A stretch of DNA of 64,000 nt from Staphylococcus schweitzeri (GCF_002902405.1 NZ_PPQS01000042.1:50684-114683), one strand, 5' to 3'; shown: positions 29,133 through 38,310, counted from the first letter of the stretch. Numbers and translations: made by a program. The notes: a model not told the origin generated them from the sequence alone.

Positions 29133-29999
29133 ATGTCTCATAGTGAAAATCTTAAATTGGCACAACGTGGTGCTTATTTAAGTTTAACCGTATATATTAT
29201 CTTATCCATAGTTAAATATGTGACAGGTTTTGTCTTTAATTCTGCAGCAGTTAGAGCAGATGCATTAAATAATATGACAGATATTATTGTATCTTTAGCA
29301 GTTATCATTGGATTAAAAATTTCTATTAAACCAGCTGATAGAAATCATCCATATGGTCATTTGAAATCTGAAAATATATCTTCATTGTTAGTGTCATTCG
29401 TTATTATGTTTGTCGGTATCCAGGTAGTTATTCAAAATGGACCTCGTCTATTTAAAGAAGATGATGTTGTGCCAAATGCAATAACAATTATTATCAGTTT
29501 AATCAGTGGTCTTGTTATGTTGGCTGTTTTTATTATTAATCAACGCTTAGCGAAAAAGACGAAAAGTAGTTCTTTAAATTCAGCTGCAAAAGATAATCTA
29601 TCTGATAGTTTAGTTAGTATCGGAACAGCAATTGGATTAATATTTACACAAATAGGCTTTCCAATTGTCGATATTATTTTGGCCACACTTTTAGGTTTAT
29701 TAATTGTTTATACAGGTTTCGGTATTTTTAAGGAAGCCATATTTATGTTGAGTGATGGATTTAACGAGACAGAATTAGAAGAGTATCGCAACGATATTTT
29801 AGAAGTTGATGAAGTACAAGATGTTAAAAGTATTAAAGGACGATATCACGGAAGTAGTGTGTTTATCGATGTAACAATTGTTGTGGATGCGCGTTTATCT
29901 TTAGTAGAAGCGCATCAAATTTGTGATAAAGTTGAACATCATTTACATAAGCAAGGTATATCTTCAGTATATGTACATCCTGAACCGGATCATTTATAA
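29133..29999 (+). CDS. Cation diffusion facilitator exporter, MntE-like
   Basis: 288 residues from ATG 29133 behind AAGGTGG. Six membrane segments and a C-terminal cytoplasmic domain (residues about 205-288) give the CDF plan; HPYGHLKSENISSL after segment 3 is a family signature. In segment 2 the metal-site motif is N46-x-x-x-D50 (ADALNNMTD) rather than the HxxxD of zinc CDFs, and segment 5 has DNLSD. NxxxD/DxxxD is the pattern of manganese exporters such as MntE, so Mn2+ efflux is likely; that is inference from motif. Single-gene unit. Confidence 0.85.
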   Translation: MSHSENLKLAQRGAYLSLTVYIILSIVKYVTGFVFNSAAVRADALNNMTDIIVSLAVIIGLKISIKPADRNHPYGHLKSENISSLLVSFVIMFVGIQVVIQNGPRLFKEDDVVPNAITIIISLISGLVMLAVFIINQRLAKKTKSSSLNSAAKDNLSDSLVSIGTAIGLIFTQIGFPIVDIILATLLGLLIVYTGFGIFKEAIFMLSDGFNETELEEYRNDILEVDEVQDVKSIKGRYHGSSVFIDVTIVVDARLSLVEAHQICDKVEHHLHKQGISSVYVHPEPDHL

Positions 30000-30004
30000 A
30001 GTTT

Positions 30005-30044
30005 AAACACTTCAATAGATACAATTGTATCTATTGAAGTGTTT
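30005..30044. terminator. 40-bp perfect palindrome, terminator of the CDF gene
   Basis: 20 bp (30005-30024) are followed with no spacer by their exact reverse complement (30025-30044), then TTCTTTCC. It lies 5 bp after the CDF stop codon. The remaining sequence to gpmA (30045-30317) is AT-rich with no further gene seen. Confidence 0.85.
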
Positions 30045-30317
30045 TTCTTTCCGTTTTAATTAGGGTAACCTAAAAATATTTTTAGAATCTTAGAAAATTA
30101 AAATGAAAAGGTGTATAATATGTTTTGTTAATAGGAAGTTATTTGTTTATGAATTAAATAAATGAAAATGGGTAATAGAATTTATGTATTCTATATCTAT
30201 AAACTATCGGTTTAAATTTTTGATCTTAAAGTAAACCATAAGATTCATTACAAAATTTAAATCATTTCAGTTTTTCCAGAATAACATCCTAAGATAAAAG
30301 GAAAGAGGTTATTAGTT

Positions 30318-31004
30318 ATGCCAAAATTAATTTTATGTCGACATGGACAAAGCGAATGGAATGCTAAAAATTTATTTACTGGATGGGAAGATGTTAATTT
30401 ATCTGAACTAGGTATTAATGAAGCTACTAGAGCAGGAGAAAAAATAAGAGAAAATAATATTGCTATTGATGTAGCATTTACATCATTACTAACACGTGCT
30501 TTAGATACAACGCATTATATTTTAACTGAATCTAAACAACAATGGATTCCAGTATACAAAAGCTGGCGCCTAAACGAACGTCATTATGGTGGATTGCAAG
30601 GTTTAAATAAAGATGATGCTAGGAAAGAATTTGGTGAAGAGCAAGTTCACATTTGGCGCCGCTCTTATGATGTAAAACCGCCAGCAGAAACTGAAGAACA
30701 ACGTGAAGCTTACTTAGCTGATCGTCGTTACAATCATTTAGACAAGCGCATGATGCCATATTCAGAAAGCCTTAAAGATACGTTGGTACGTGTGATTCCA
30801 TTTTGGACAGATCATATTTCGCAATACTTATTAGATGGTCAAACAGTATTAGTTTCTGCACATGGAAATTCTATTCGCGCATTAATTAAATATTTGGAAG
30901 ATGTTTCTGATGAGGATATTATTAACTACGAAATTAAAACAGGTGCCCCGCTTGTTTATGAATTAACAGATGATTTAGAAGTTATAGATAAATATTACCT
31001 ATAA
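30318..31004 (+). CDS. gpmA: 2,3-bisphosphoglycerate-dependent phosphoglycerate mutase
   Basis: 228 residues with the histidine-phosphatase motif LCRHGQSEWN (phospho-accepting His9), LNERHYGGLQGLNK and the second catalytic histidine in SAHGNSIRAL. It interconverts 3- and 2-phosphoglycerate in glycolysis. The length and insert segments match the cofactor-dependent bacterial enzyme. Start ATG after GGAAAGAGGTTATTAGTT. It is outside any glycolytic operon. Confidence 0.94.
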   Translation: MPKLILCRHGQSEWNAKNLFTGWEDVNLSELGINEATRAGEKIRENNIAIDVAFTSLLTRALDTTHYILTESKQQWIPVYKSWRLNERHYGGLQGLNKDDARKEFGEEQVHIWRRSYDVKPPAETEEQREAYLADRRYNHLDKRMMPYSESLKDTLVRVIPFWTDHISQYLLDGQTVLVSAHGNSIRALIKYLEDVSDEDIINYEIKTGAPLVYELTDDLEVIDKYYL

Positions 31005-31006
31005 AA

Positions 31007-31049
31007 AAGAGCTGCATGTACACAAGGAGTGAGTGTATATGCAGCTCTT
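31007..31049. terminator. Bidirectional terminator between gpmA and the 34-codon gene
   Basis: 17-base arms (31007-31023 with 31033-31049) pair with a single mismatch around a short loop. On the minus strand the stem is followed by TTTTTTAT, so it serves the small gene as well as gpmA. Confidence 0.8.
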
Positions 31050-31158
31050 AAATATGTGAAGTAATGTAAGGAAATAGTAAGTATAGAGTTAAATATATTG
31101 ACGAGCTAGGGATACTCGAAAATATAGTTAGATATACAATATAGTCAAATTAAAACAA

Positions 31159-31263
31159 TTATTTCGCTCTTTTATGTTGTTTAATAATTTTCAAAGCACG
31201 CTTTCTTGTTTTAATGTTAGGGCTATTTAAATTACGACGAGCAGTCTGTAAATCTAATTTCAT
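31159..31263 (-). CDS. 34-residue basic small protein ('putative metal homeostasis protein' family)
   Basis: From ATG 31263 to TAA; the ribosome site is an ideal AAGGAGGG eight bases upstream. The peptide starts MKLDLQTARRN, has SPNIKTRKRALKIIKQ, and ends HKRAK, so it is strongly basic and probably one or two helices. I recognise the core as a family of tiny Firmicutes proteins annotated as putative metal homeostasis proteins; that name is weakly founded. It is convergent to gpmA with a shared terminator and divergent from mdeA. Confidence 0.8.
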   Translation of the reverse strand: MKLDLQTARRNLNSPNIKTRKRALKIIKQHKRAK

Positions 31264-31441
31264 CTCTATCCCTCCTTGTATATATATTATGCCTCATTAT
31301 TATCTAAATGTAAATAGTAATCATTACGTTTTATGTGAATTTTGGAATAAAGACGTGCTTATTTATTGAAAAATAGGTATAATTGCCGAATGTCTAAAAA
31401 TTGCGGGATATATTTTAGGCAATGAGGGGGGATATATTTAA

Positions 31442-32881
31442 ATGTCGAAGAAACAAAAGCTTACGATGATTATAACAATGTTAATGGGCGGCTTCTTTGG
31501 ATTACTTAATGAAACATTATTGGTAACAGCTTTACCAAGTATTATGGAAGATTTTGATATTTCTTATACTCAAGTACAATGGCTGACTACAGCATTTTTA
31601 TTAACTAATGGGATTGTTATTCCATTATCAGCACTAGTGATACAACGTTATACAACAAGACAAGTATTTTTAGTTGGTATATTAATCTTTTTTGTGGGGA
31701 CATTGCTTGGCGGATTTAGCCCACATTTTTCAATTTTACTAATCGCACGAATTATTCAGGCATTAGGTTCAGGAATTATGATGCCACTAATGATGACTAC
31801 AGTTTTAGATATTTTCGCACCGCATGAACGTGGTAAATATATGGGGATTTTTGGTCTAGTGATTGGTTTAGCTCCAGCTATTGGGCCGACCTTATCTGGA
31901 TATTTAGTCGAATATTTAAATTGGCGTTCATTATTTCACGTTGTCGCACCAATTGCAGCGATTACGTTTTTAGTAGGTTTTAAAACAGTTAAAAATGTAG
32001 GTACAAATGTCAAAGTGCCTATAGATATGCTTTCTATTATTTTATCTGTGCTAGGTTTCGGTGGATTGTTATACGGTACAAGTTCAATTTCTGAAAAAGG
32101 ATTTGATAATCTAATCGTATTGATTGCAATGATTGGTGGTATTGTACTCGTTGCATTATTTGTATTGCGTCAATACCGTTTAACGATACCATTGTTGAAT
32201 TTTGGGGTATTTAAAAATAAACAATTTACTGTTGGTATTATTATTATGGGTGTCACTATGGTCTCGATGATTGGATCAGAAACAATATTACCAATTTTTG
32301 TACAAAACTTACTGAATCGTTCAGCTTTAGATTCTGGTTTGACATTATTACCTGGTGCTATTGTAATGGCATTTATGTCAATGACTTCAGGGGCGCTATA
32401 CGAAAAGTTCGGCCCGAGAAAATTGGCATTAGTAGGTATGTCTATTGTAGTTATTACGACTGCTTATTTTGTAGTCATGGATGAGCATACATCTACGATT
32501 ATGTTAGCAACAGTATATGCAATAAGAATGGTGGGAATAGCTTTAGGACTAATTCCGGTTATGGCACATACAATGAATCAACTGACACCTGAAATGAATG
32601 CACATGGCTCATCTATGACTAACACTGTACAGCAAATTTCTGGTTCAATTGGTACAGCAATTTTAATTACTATTTTATCTCATGCTAGTAAAAACTTTTC
32701 CCCTAATATATCGGACTATCACAGATTGAATAAAGTCGAAATGATAAATCAAATTAAAATTGATTCTATGTTACATGGCTATCATGCCGGGTTCTTATTT
32801 GCTATGTTAATCACAGTTATTAGTTTCTTTTGTTCATTTATGTTACAAGGAAAGAAAAAAGAGGTTGATCAACAGCAATAA
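31442..32881 (+). CDS. mdeA: Multidrug efflux transporter MdeA (MFS, DHA2)
   Basis: 479 residues with 14 membrane segments, the DHA2/QacA-EmrB plan. Motifs: NETLLVTALPSIMEDF (motif D1), LVIQRYTTRQVF in the motif A position and GLAPAIGPTLSGYL (motif C of antiporters). The length and position next to gpmA match S. aureus MdeA, which exports quaternary ammonium compounds, novobiocin and other drugs with the proton gradient. Start ATG after GAGGGGGGATATATTTA. No regulator gene is adjacent. Confidence 0.88.
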   Translation: MSKKQKLTMIITMLMGGFFGLLNETLLVTALPSIMEDFDISYTQVQWLTTAFLLTNGIVIPLSALVIQRYTTRQVFLVGILIFFVGTLLGGFSPHFSILLIARIIQALGSGIMMPLMMTTVLDIFAPHERGKYMGIFGLVIGLAPAIGPTLSGYLVEYLNWRSLFHVVAPIAAITFLVGFKTVKNVGTNVKVPIDMLSIILSVLGFGGLLYGTSSISEKGFDNLIVLIAMIGGIVLVALFVLRQYRLTIPLLNFGVFKNKQFTVGIIIMGVTMVSMIGSETILPIFVQNLLNRSALDSGLTLLPGAIVMAFMSMTSGALYEKFGPRKLALVGMSIVVITTAYFVVMDEHTSTIMLATVYAIRMVGIALGLIPVMAHTMNQLTPEMNAHGSSMTNTVQQISGSIGTAILITILSHASKNFSPNISDYHRLNKVEMINQIKIDSMLHGYHAGFLFAMLITVISFFCSFMLQGKKKEVDQQQ

Positions 32882-32928
32882 AGATAAGTTGTTAGCTATA
32901 TAACGCTTTTTAACAAAAGTTCAACATA

Positions 32929-32979
32929 TTGACTTATCTCGCGTTTCAGATTAAAATATTTTTATTCCGATTAGAATAA
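32929..32979 (+). promoter_or_regulatory. tcyABC promoter with dyad operator (CymR candidate)
   Basis: TTGACT (32929-32934), 17 bp, TAAAAT (32952-32957). The dyad TTATTC-CGATTA-GAATAA (32962-32979) covers the expected transcription start, the usual position for a repressor. CymR represses cystine uptake genes in staphylococci, so it is the first candidate; I cannot confirm its consensus from memory. Confidence 0.65.
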
Positions 32980-33001
32980 TAAGAATAAGGAGATATATTC
33001 T

Positions 33002-33781
33002 ATGAAAAGACTTTTATTTGTGATAATAGCTTTTGTTTTCGTACTAGCTGCATGTGGTAATGATTCGTCAAAAGACAAGGAAGCTAGTAAAGATAGTAAG
33101 ACAATTAATGTTGGCACTGAGGGAACTTATGCACCATTTAGTTTCCATGATAAAGATGGTAAATTAACTGGTTATGATATCGATGTTATTAAGGCAGTGG
33201 CGAAAGAAGAAGGTTTGAAACTTAAATTTAACGAAACATCTTGGGATTCAATGTTTGCAGGACTAGATGCAGGGCGTTTTGATGTAATTGCGAACCAAGT
33301 TGGTATTAATCCAGATAGAGAAAAGAAATATAAATTTTCAACACCGTACACATTTTCTAGTGCTGTATTAGTTATTCGTGAAAATGAGAAAGATATCAAA
33401 GATTTTGATGATGTTAAAGATAAGAAATTAGCACAAACATTTACGTCTAATTACGGTAAATTAGCTAAAGACAAAGGTGCTGATATTACAAAAGTTGATG
33501 GCTTTAATCAATCAATGGATTTATTATTGTCTAAGCGTGTTGATGGTACATTTAATGATAGTCTGTCATACTTAGATTATAAAAAACAAAAACCTAATGC
33601 TAAGATCAAAGCTATTAAAGGTAATGCTGAACAAAGTAAATCTGCATTTGCATTTTCTAAAAAAGTAGATGACAAAACAGTTCAAAAATTCAACGATGGC
33701 TTGAAAAAAATCGAGGAAAACGGTGAATTAGCTAAAATAGGTAAGAAATGGTTTGGTCAAGATGTTTCTAAATCTAAATAG
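33002..33781 (+). CDS. tcyA: Cystine/cysteine ABC transporter, binding lipoprotein
   Basis: 259 residues with lipobox LAAC (lipidated Cys18), so it is anchored on the outer face of the membrane. Type II binding-protein fold for polar amino acids: VGTEGTYAPFSF, GYDIDVIKAVAKEEG, WDSMFAGLDAGRFDVIANQV. The gene order SBP-permease-ATPase and the position after mdeA match S. aureus tcyABC, which imports cystine. ATG follows AAGGAGATATATTCT. It overlaps tcyB by 20 bp. Confidence 0.88.
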   Translation: MKRLLFVIIAFVFVLAACGNDSSKDKEASKDSKTINVGTEGTYAPFSFHDKDGKLTGYDIDVIKAVAKEEGLKLKFNETSWDSMFAGLDAGRFDVIANQVGINPDREKKYKFSTPYTFSSAVLVIRENEKDIKDFDDVKDKKLAQTFTSNYGKLAKDKGADITKVDGFNQSMDLLLSKRVDGTFNDSLSYLDYKKQKPNAKIKAIKGNAEQSKSAFAFSKKVDDKTVQKFNDGLKKIEENGELAKIGKKWFGQDVSKSK

Positions 33782-34481
33782 TGAACAATTACATGCACTT
33801 GATGCTGCAAAACAAGCTTTCGGGCCAATGCTCGAAGGTTTAGTAAAATATTCTATTCCAATTACATTAGTTACATTTGTATTAGGATTGATTATCGCAT
33901 TATTTACAGCATTGATGCGAATTTCAACGAGTAAAGTTTTGAGAAGTATTGCACGTGTCTATGTATCAATTATTCGAGGCACACCAATGATAGTACAATT
34001 GTTTATCATATTTTATGGTATTCCTGAATTAGGTAGATTGCTAACAAATGACGCAGACAATCAATGGACATTGGCACCTGTGGTTGCTGCTATCATTGGA
34101 TTATCATTAAATGTAGGTGCTTATGCTTCTGAAATTATTCGAGGTGGTATCATTTCGATACCTAAAGGTCAAACGGAAGCGGCTTATTCCATTGGTATGA
34201 CATATCGTCAAACGGTTCAACGTATTATCTTACCGCAGGCAATTCGAGTTTCTATTCCTGCTTTAGGAAATACATTTTTAAGTTTAATCAAAGATACATC
34301 ATTACTAGGATTTATTTTAGTAGCAGAAATGTTTAGAAAAGCTCAAGAAGTTGCGTCTACAACATATGAATATTTAACAATTTATGTGTTAGTAGCGCTA
34401 ATGTACTGGGTGGTATGCTTTATTATTTCAATTATCCAAGGTATCTATGAATCTTATATTGAAAGAGGGTATCGCTCATGA
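33762..34481 (+). CDS. tcyB: Cystine/cysteine ABC transporter, permease
   Basis: 239 residues from ATG 33762, inside the end of tcyA; a TTG three codons upstream is also in frame. HisM-type permease with five membrane segments and the EAA loop ([35 protein letters not shown]) that contacts the ATPase. Its stop overlaps the tcyC start by four bases (ATGA). Confidence 0.88.
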   Translation: MFLNLNSEQLHALDAAKQAFGPMLEGLVKYSIPITLVTFVLGLIIALFTALMRISTSKVLRSIARVYVSIIRGTPMIVQLFIIFYGIPELGRLLTNDADNQWTLAPVVAAIIGLSLNVGAYASEIIRGGIISIPKGQTEAAYSIGMTYRQTVQRIILPQAIRVSIPALGNTFLSLIKDTSLLGFILVAEMFRKAQEVASTTYEYLTIYVLVALMYWVVCFIISIIQGIYESYIERGYRS

Positions 34482-35209
34482 TTCAATTGAACAATATCCA
34501 TAAATCATTTAATGATGTTGAAGTAATCAAAGGAATTGATTTATCTGTTGATAAAGGTGAGGTTGTAACTTTAATTGGTCGTTCAGGCTCTGGTAAAACA
34601 ACATTGTTACGTATGATTAATGCATTAGAAATTCCAACAGAAGGTACTGTTTATGTTAACGGCAAAACATATACATCTAAAGACAAAAAATCACAAATAG
34701 AAGTTCGTAAACAATCTGGTATGGTATTTCAAAGTTATAATCTTTTTCCTCATAAGACTGCATTAGAAAATGTAATGGAAGGCCTTATTACCGTTAAAAA
34801 GATGAAAAAGGTTGAAGCACGAGAAAAATCACTGGAATTACTTGAAAAAGTTGGTTTGACACATGTTAAAGATCAACGACCACATGCATTGTCAGGTGGT
34901 CAACAACAACGTGTTGCAATTGCGAGAGCATTAGCGATGAACCCTAAAGTGATGTTATTTGATGAACCAACATCTGCACTTGATCCTGAACTTGTGAATG
35001 ACGTTTTAAAGGTTATTAAAGATTTAGCAAATGAAGGTATGACAATGGTCATTGTGACACATGAAATGCGTTTTGCTAAAGAAGTATCGAATAACATTGT
35101 ATTTATTCACGAAGGTATGATTGGAGAACAAGGGGCACCTGAAGATATATTCAATCGTCCGAAAACAGAAGAATTAAGACGTTTTTTAAATGTAATAAAT
35201 GAAGATTAA
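34478..35209 (+). CDS. tcyC: Cystine/cysteine ABC transporter, ATPase
   Basis: 243 residues, amino-acid-type ABC ATPase: Walker [10 protein letters not shown] near residue 33, Q-loop [11 protein letters not shown], signature LSGGQQQR, Walker [14 protein letters not shown] and switch His in VTHEM. It powers TcyB. Last gene of the operon, ending before a strong bidirectional terminator. Confidence 0.9.
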   Translation: MIQLNNIHKSFNDVEVIKGIDLSVDKGEVVTLIGRSGSGKTTLLRMINALEIPTEGTVYVNGKTYTSKDKKSQIEVRKQSGMVFQSYNLFPHKTALENVMEGLITVKKMKKVEAREKSLELLEKVGLTHVKDQRPHALSGGQQQRVAIARALAMNPKVMLFDEPTSALDPELVNDVLKVIKDLANEGMTMVIVTHEMRFAKEVSNNIVFIHEGMIGEQGAPEDIFNRPKTEELRRFLNVINED

Positions 35210-35215
35210 TAAAAT

Positions 35216-35271
35216 AGAACCACACATTATGTTAATATGGCGAATTTGCCATGAACATGATGTGTGGTTCT
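35216..35271. terminator. Bidirectional terminator between tcyC and fmhA
   Basis: AGAACCACACAT at the left pairs with ATGTGTGGTTCT at the right, with further pairing of GTT..ATGGC and GCCAT..AAC inside, making one long near-continuous hairpin. Confidence 0.85.
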
Positions 35272-35303
35272 TTGTTATGTTTACGAGACAACATATTAAT
35301 CTA

Positions 35304-36554
35304 CTAATGGCGTTTGTGATTTAAATACTGTTGAACTTTATAAAACATTGGTTTAATTGGTTTAATAAAATCACCAATATACTCTTCAACATGGGCGTTA
35401 AAACCTTTTTTGAATTGTTGTACACCGTAGTCTTCAGCAGACTCTGAGAAGTCTCCGGTAATACCATAGAAGTTATAACGATCGATATGATGCGCTTTGG
35501 CAAATTTAATCATTTCCCATTGCAAATGATAAGCACCCATGTAAGCATTATATTTAGGATTTGAACCACTCGATAAATAATAAACTTCATGGTTATTATA
35601 GATGAACAATGCGGAGGCTAAGTTTAACACTGCACCATCTTGTTCAATTTGTTCGATTGTATTGTCGATTTTACGCTTATTACTATTTAGCTGTTGTTCT
35701 AACTGTGTACGTTTTGTTTTATTTTTCTTCGAATTAGGACTCTCTTTTAACGCTTCTTCAACACCTGAGAGTTCAGCAGCTAATTGCTGTTGTTTTAATT
35801 GCAAAGTCTTTAAATAATCGTTCAAATCAATATAAGCTAACTTTAACATAGCGTGCTCACCATATAAGTTTTGCATTTCTTCAAAGTATGGTAACTCTCG
35901 GAATTTGAAACCGTGTTTTTCTTCAGCCATATGGAATAAGTCGAAAAATGTTTGTGTTTCATCAATCGTTAATGTTTTTGTTTTTACACCAATATCATAT
36001 GTTTTTTTAATATTACGTCGTGTCTGGTAATCCATTTCTTTTAATAGTTGCTCTTCTGATTTATCTTTTAAATCTAATACTGACAACCAGCGAATTTGAC
36101 TCATCGAATCATAACCAACTGAAAAGCCTTGATGTTTATAACCTAATGATGACATTATTTTGACGAATGCGCGATTATCAAAAGATTTAATAATTTCGCC
36201 ATCTGCATTACGTAAGTTTTCAATTAAATATGGGTCTACAAGTACATATAAACAATTTTGTTTCTTCAAATATGAAGTTAGTGATTTAAAGAAAAATGAG
36301 ACTAATGATTGATTTGTATAATCCATCACTGGTCCACGATGTGTATAGAAATATTTGAAAAACTTAAGTGTACGTGCCTCTGTTAATAAGCAGGCTGCTA
36401 CTATTTCTCCGCTGTCATCTTTAACTCCCACTAGATGCACATCACGTTTTAAATCAACTCGATTATCAAAATGAATAGCTGATTGTGTGTAATGTGAGAA
36501 ATACTTTGTTGTAAATTCATTGAATTCTTCTGAAGTCAAAGTTACAAAGTCCAT
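35304..36554 (-). CDS. fmhA: FemABX-family aminoacyltransferase FmhA
   Basis: 416 residues from ATG 36554, the FmhA length; ribosome site GAGAGGGTAGGG. FemABX proteins have two GNAT-like domains with a helical coiled-coil arm, seen here at about residues 245-310 (LKQQQLAAELSGVEEALKE, RTQLEQQLNSNKRKIDNT). The C-terminal YYLSSGSNPKYNAYMGAYHLQW and IDRYNFYGITGDF are family signatures. FemA/FemB add glycines from tRNA to the peptidoglycan bridge; FmhA's own role is unsettled, possibly serine incorporation. Convergent to tcyC. Confidence 0.9.
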   Translation of the reverse strand: MDFVTLTSEEFNEFTTKYFSHYTQSAIHFDNRVDLKRDVHLVGVKDDSGEIVAACLLTEARTLKFFKYFYTHRGPVMDYTNQSLVSFFFKSLTSYLKKQNCLYVLVDPYLIENLRNADGEIIKSFDNRAFVKIMSSLGYKHQGFSVGYDSMSQIRWLSVLDLKDKSEEQLLKEMDYQTRRNIKKTYDIGVKTKTLTIDETQTFFDLFHMAEEKHGFKFRELPYFEEMQNLYGEHAMLKLAYIDLNDYLKTLQLKQQQLAAELSGVEEALKESPNSKKNKTKRTQLEQQLNSNKRKIDNTIEQIEQDGAVLNLASALFIYNNHEVYYLSSGSNPKYNAYMGAYHLQWEMIKFAKAHHIDRYNFYGITGDFSESAEDYGVQQFKKGFNAHVEEYIGDFIKPIKPMFYKVQQYLNHKRH

Positions 36555-36807
36555 TTTTATCCCTACCCTCTCTGAATAGAACTGCAAAATTTCAATTTAT
36601 TAATAATGCTATTATTTCATTTTATCAAAAAATGATTGTAAACACACATGCAAAATTAAATATAATTTTTTGTTAGTATACATAACAATTATATATTTGT
36701 TGTTTTATAATAAATGCATAACAGTTGTTGTAGCGCGTTGATGTTAGACGGTGTATAGTAATAAATATATTGAAAGTTAGTTGGATATGAAATTAGGAGT
36801 GGATGTA

Positions 36808-37170
36808 TTGAAGCGATTGGTAATAACAATATTTTTATTACTTATCTTTATGGTGGGATGCGGTAAAGATAAATATGTGAAAGAAATAGATGAAGCAGTT
36901 AAACTTCAAAATCAGAAGCAAGAGCAACTAGCTAAAAATGGCAATGGTGATCGTGTTGATCATTTTGAACGCAAAGATGCTAATATTTATGTCTACGATA
37001 AGGATAAAATCATCATTTTAGCATATAAACCGTTGAGTAATGATGATGAAGTACATTATTTTGCTTACGATTTTAGTGGTAAACATGTGACATATAAAAA
37101 GGATTTTGATTCTAGACGATACTATCAACAAAAAGAAGCAGATTATCAAGAGGAAAATATAAGAAACTAG
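36808..37170 (+). CDS. Small lipoprotein, cystatin-like fold (DUF4467 type)
   Basis: 120 residues from the TTG at 36808, chosen because AGGAGTGG lies just upstream; it gives a clean lipoprotein signal (KRLVITIFLLLIFMVGC, lipidated Cys18). The mature part of about 100 residues (KYVKEIDEAVKLQNQKQEQL then ANIYVYDKDKIIILAYK) looks like the staphylococcal cystatin-fold lipoproteins of DUF4467. Function unknown. It lies 19 bp upstream of dsbA and is probably co-transcribed with it, so it may be exposed on the same membrane face. Confidence 0.75.
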   Translation: MKRLVITIFLLLIFMVGCGKDKYVKEIDEAVKLQNQKQEQLAKNGNGDRVDHFERKDANIYVYDKDKIIILAYKPLSNDDEVHYFAYDFSGKHVTYKKDFDSRRYYQQKEADYQEENIRN

Positions 37171-37189
37171 TCTATGAATAGGAGTAACT

Positions 37190-37789
37190 ATGACTAAAAA
37201 ATTAATAACTATACTTATTGTAAGCATGTTAGTTTTAACAGCTTGCGCTAAAAAAGAATCAGCAACGACATCTACGAAAAGTGGTAAGCCATTAATTGTC
37301 ATCTATGGGGATTATAAATGTCCTTATTGTAAAGAATTAGACGAAAAGGTTATGCCGAAATTAAGAAAACATTATATAGATAACCACAAAGCGGAATATC
37401 AATTCGTAAATTTAGCTTTCTTAGGTAAAGATTCAATAGTAGGTTCGCGTGCGAGTCATGCAGTTTTGATGTACGCACCTAAATCATTTTTAGATTTTCA
37501 AAAGCAACTATTTGCTGCGCAACAAGATGAAAATAAAGAATGGTTAACAGAGGCAGTATTAGATAAACAAATTAAAAATCTTCATTTAGATAAAAAGACG
37601 GAAAATAAAATTATAAAAGATTACAAGTCGAAAGATAGCAAGTCTTGGAAAGCTGCAGAGAAAGATAAAAAAATAGCTGAAGATAATCATATAAAAACGA
37701 CACCAACTGCATTTATTAATGGTGAAAAAGTCGAAGATCCATATGATTATGAAAATTATGAGAAGTTATTAAAAGATAAAATTAAATAG
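37190..37789 (+). CDS. dsbA: Thiol-disulfide oxidoreductase DsbA (lipoprotein)
   Basis: 199 residues, lipobox LTAC (Cys19), thioredoxin fold with active site CPYC at 44-47 (YGDYKCPYCKELD) and the cis-proline loop TTPTAFINGE. S. aureus DsbA is a 199-residue lipoprotein that oxidises cysteine pairs in exported proteins; no DsbB partner is seen here, in line with what is known for staphylococci. ATG follows GAATAGGAGTAACT. Second gene after the DUF4467-like lipoprotein. Confidence 0.9.
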   Translation: MTKKLITILIVSMLVLTACAKKESATTSTKSGKPLIVIYGDYKCPYCKELDEKVMPKLRKHYIDNHKAEYQFVNLAFLGKDSIVGSRASHAVLMYAPKSFLDFQKQLFAAQQDENKEWLTEAVLDKQIKNLHLDKKTENKIIKDYKSKDSKSWKAAEKDKKIAEDNHIKTTPTAFINGEKVEDPYDYENYEKLLKDKIK

Positions 37790-37825
37790 TCTTAATTGTT
37801 GAGATGAGTAAGTGATATCAATTTA

Positions 37826-37881
37826 TTAGGACAATATAATAAGGCAATTTCTATTAGCAATATGATAGAGATTGTCTTTTT
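37826..37881 (+). terminator. Terminator after dsbA (duplicate copy 1)
   Basis: A hairpin pairs CAATTTCTAT with ATAGAGATTG and ends in a T run. The 56-bp segment recurs with a single substitution at 38614-38669, on the other side of the YefM/YoeB module. Confidence 0.85.
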
Positions 37882-38009
37882 AATGTATGAAGTTTAAATA
37901 GGTGAAAATTACTTTGTAAACATTGTTTAGTAGGGAATTAGTATAGGATAGGTATTGATTCATCCCCGTGCAAAATCTTGGTTAGTAATTTTTTGTATCT
38001 CTTGTTTTA

Positions 38010-38029
38010 TTGTACAAATATTTGTACAA
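38010..38029. promoter_or_regulatory. YefM-YoeB operator
   Basis: A 20-bp perfect palindrome with two TGTACA hexamers (TTGTACAAAT and its complement), 30 bp before the antitoxin start. TGTACA-containing palindromes are the known operator of YefM-YoeB autoregulation in E. coli. Confidence 0.8.
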
Positions 38030-38058
38030 TTGAGATGTGTTAAAAGGAGGAGATAAAT

Positions 38059-38310
38059 ATGATTATTAAAAATTATTCATACGCTAGACAGAATTTAAAG
38101 GCACTTATGACAAAAGTAAATGATGATAGTGATATGGTAACTGTAACATCTACTGATGATAAAAACGTAGTAATCATGTCAGAATCAGATTATAACTCCA
38201 TGATGGAAACACTTTACCTTCAACAGAACCCAAACAATGCTGAACACTTAGCTCAATCAATTGCAGATCTAGAACGTGGCAAAACTGTAACGAAAGATAT
38301 AAATGTATAA
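38059..38310 (+). CDS. yefM: Antitoxin of the Phd/YefM family
   Basis: 83 residues. The N-terminal DNA-binding domain is typical (SYARQNLKALMTKVNDDSDMVTVTSTDDKNVVIMSESDYNSMMETLYL), followed by a disordered toxin-neutralising tail (NAEHLAQSIADLERGKTV). It binds the toxin and, with it, represses the palindromic operator upstream. ATG follows AAAAGGAGGAGATAAAT. The stop codon overlaps the toxin start by one base. S. aureus has two such modules, also named axe/txe. Confidence 0.92.
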   Translation: MIIKNYSYARQNLKALMTKVNDDSDMVTVTSTDDKNVVIMSESDYNSMMETLYLQQNPNNAEHLAQSIADLERGKTVTKDINV

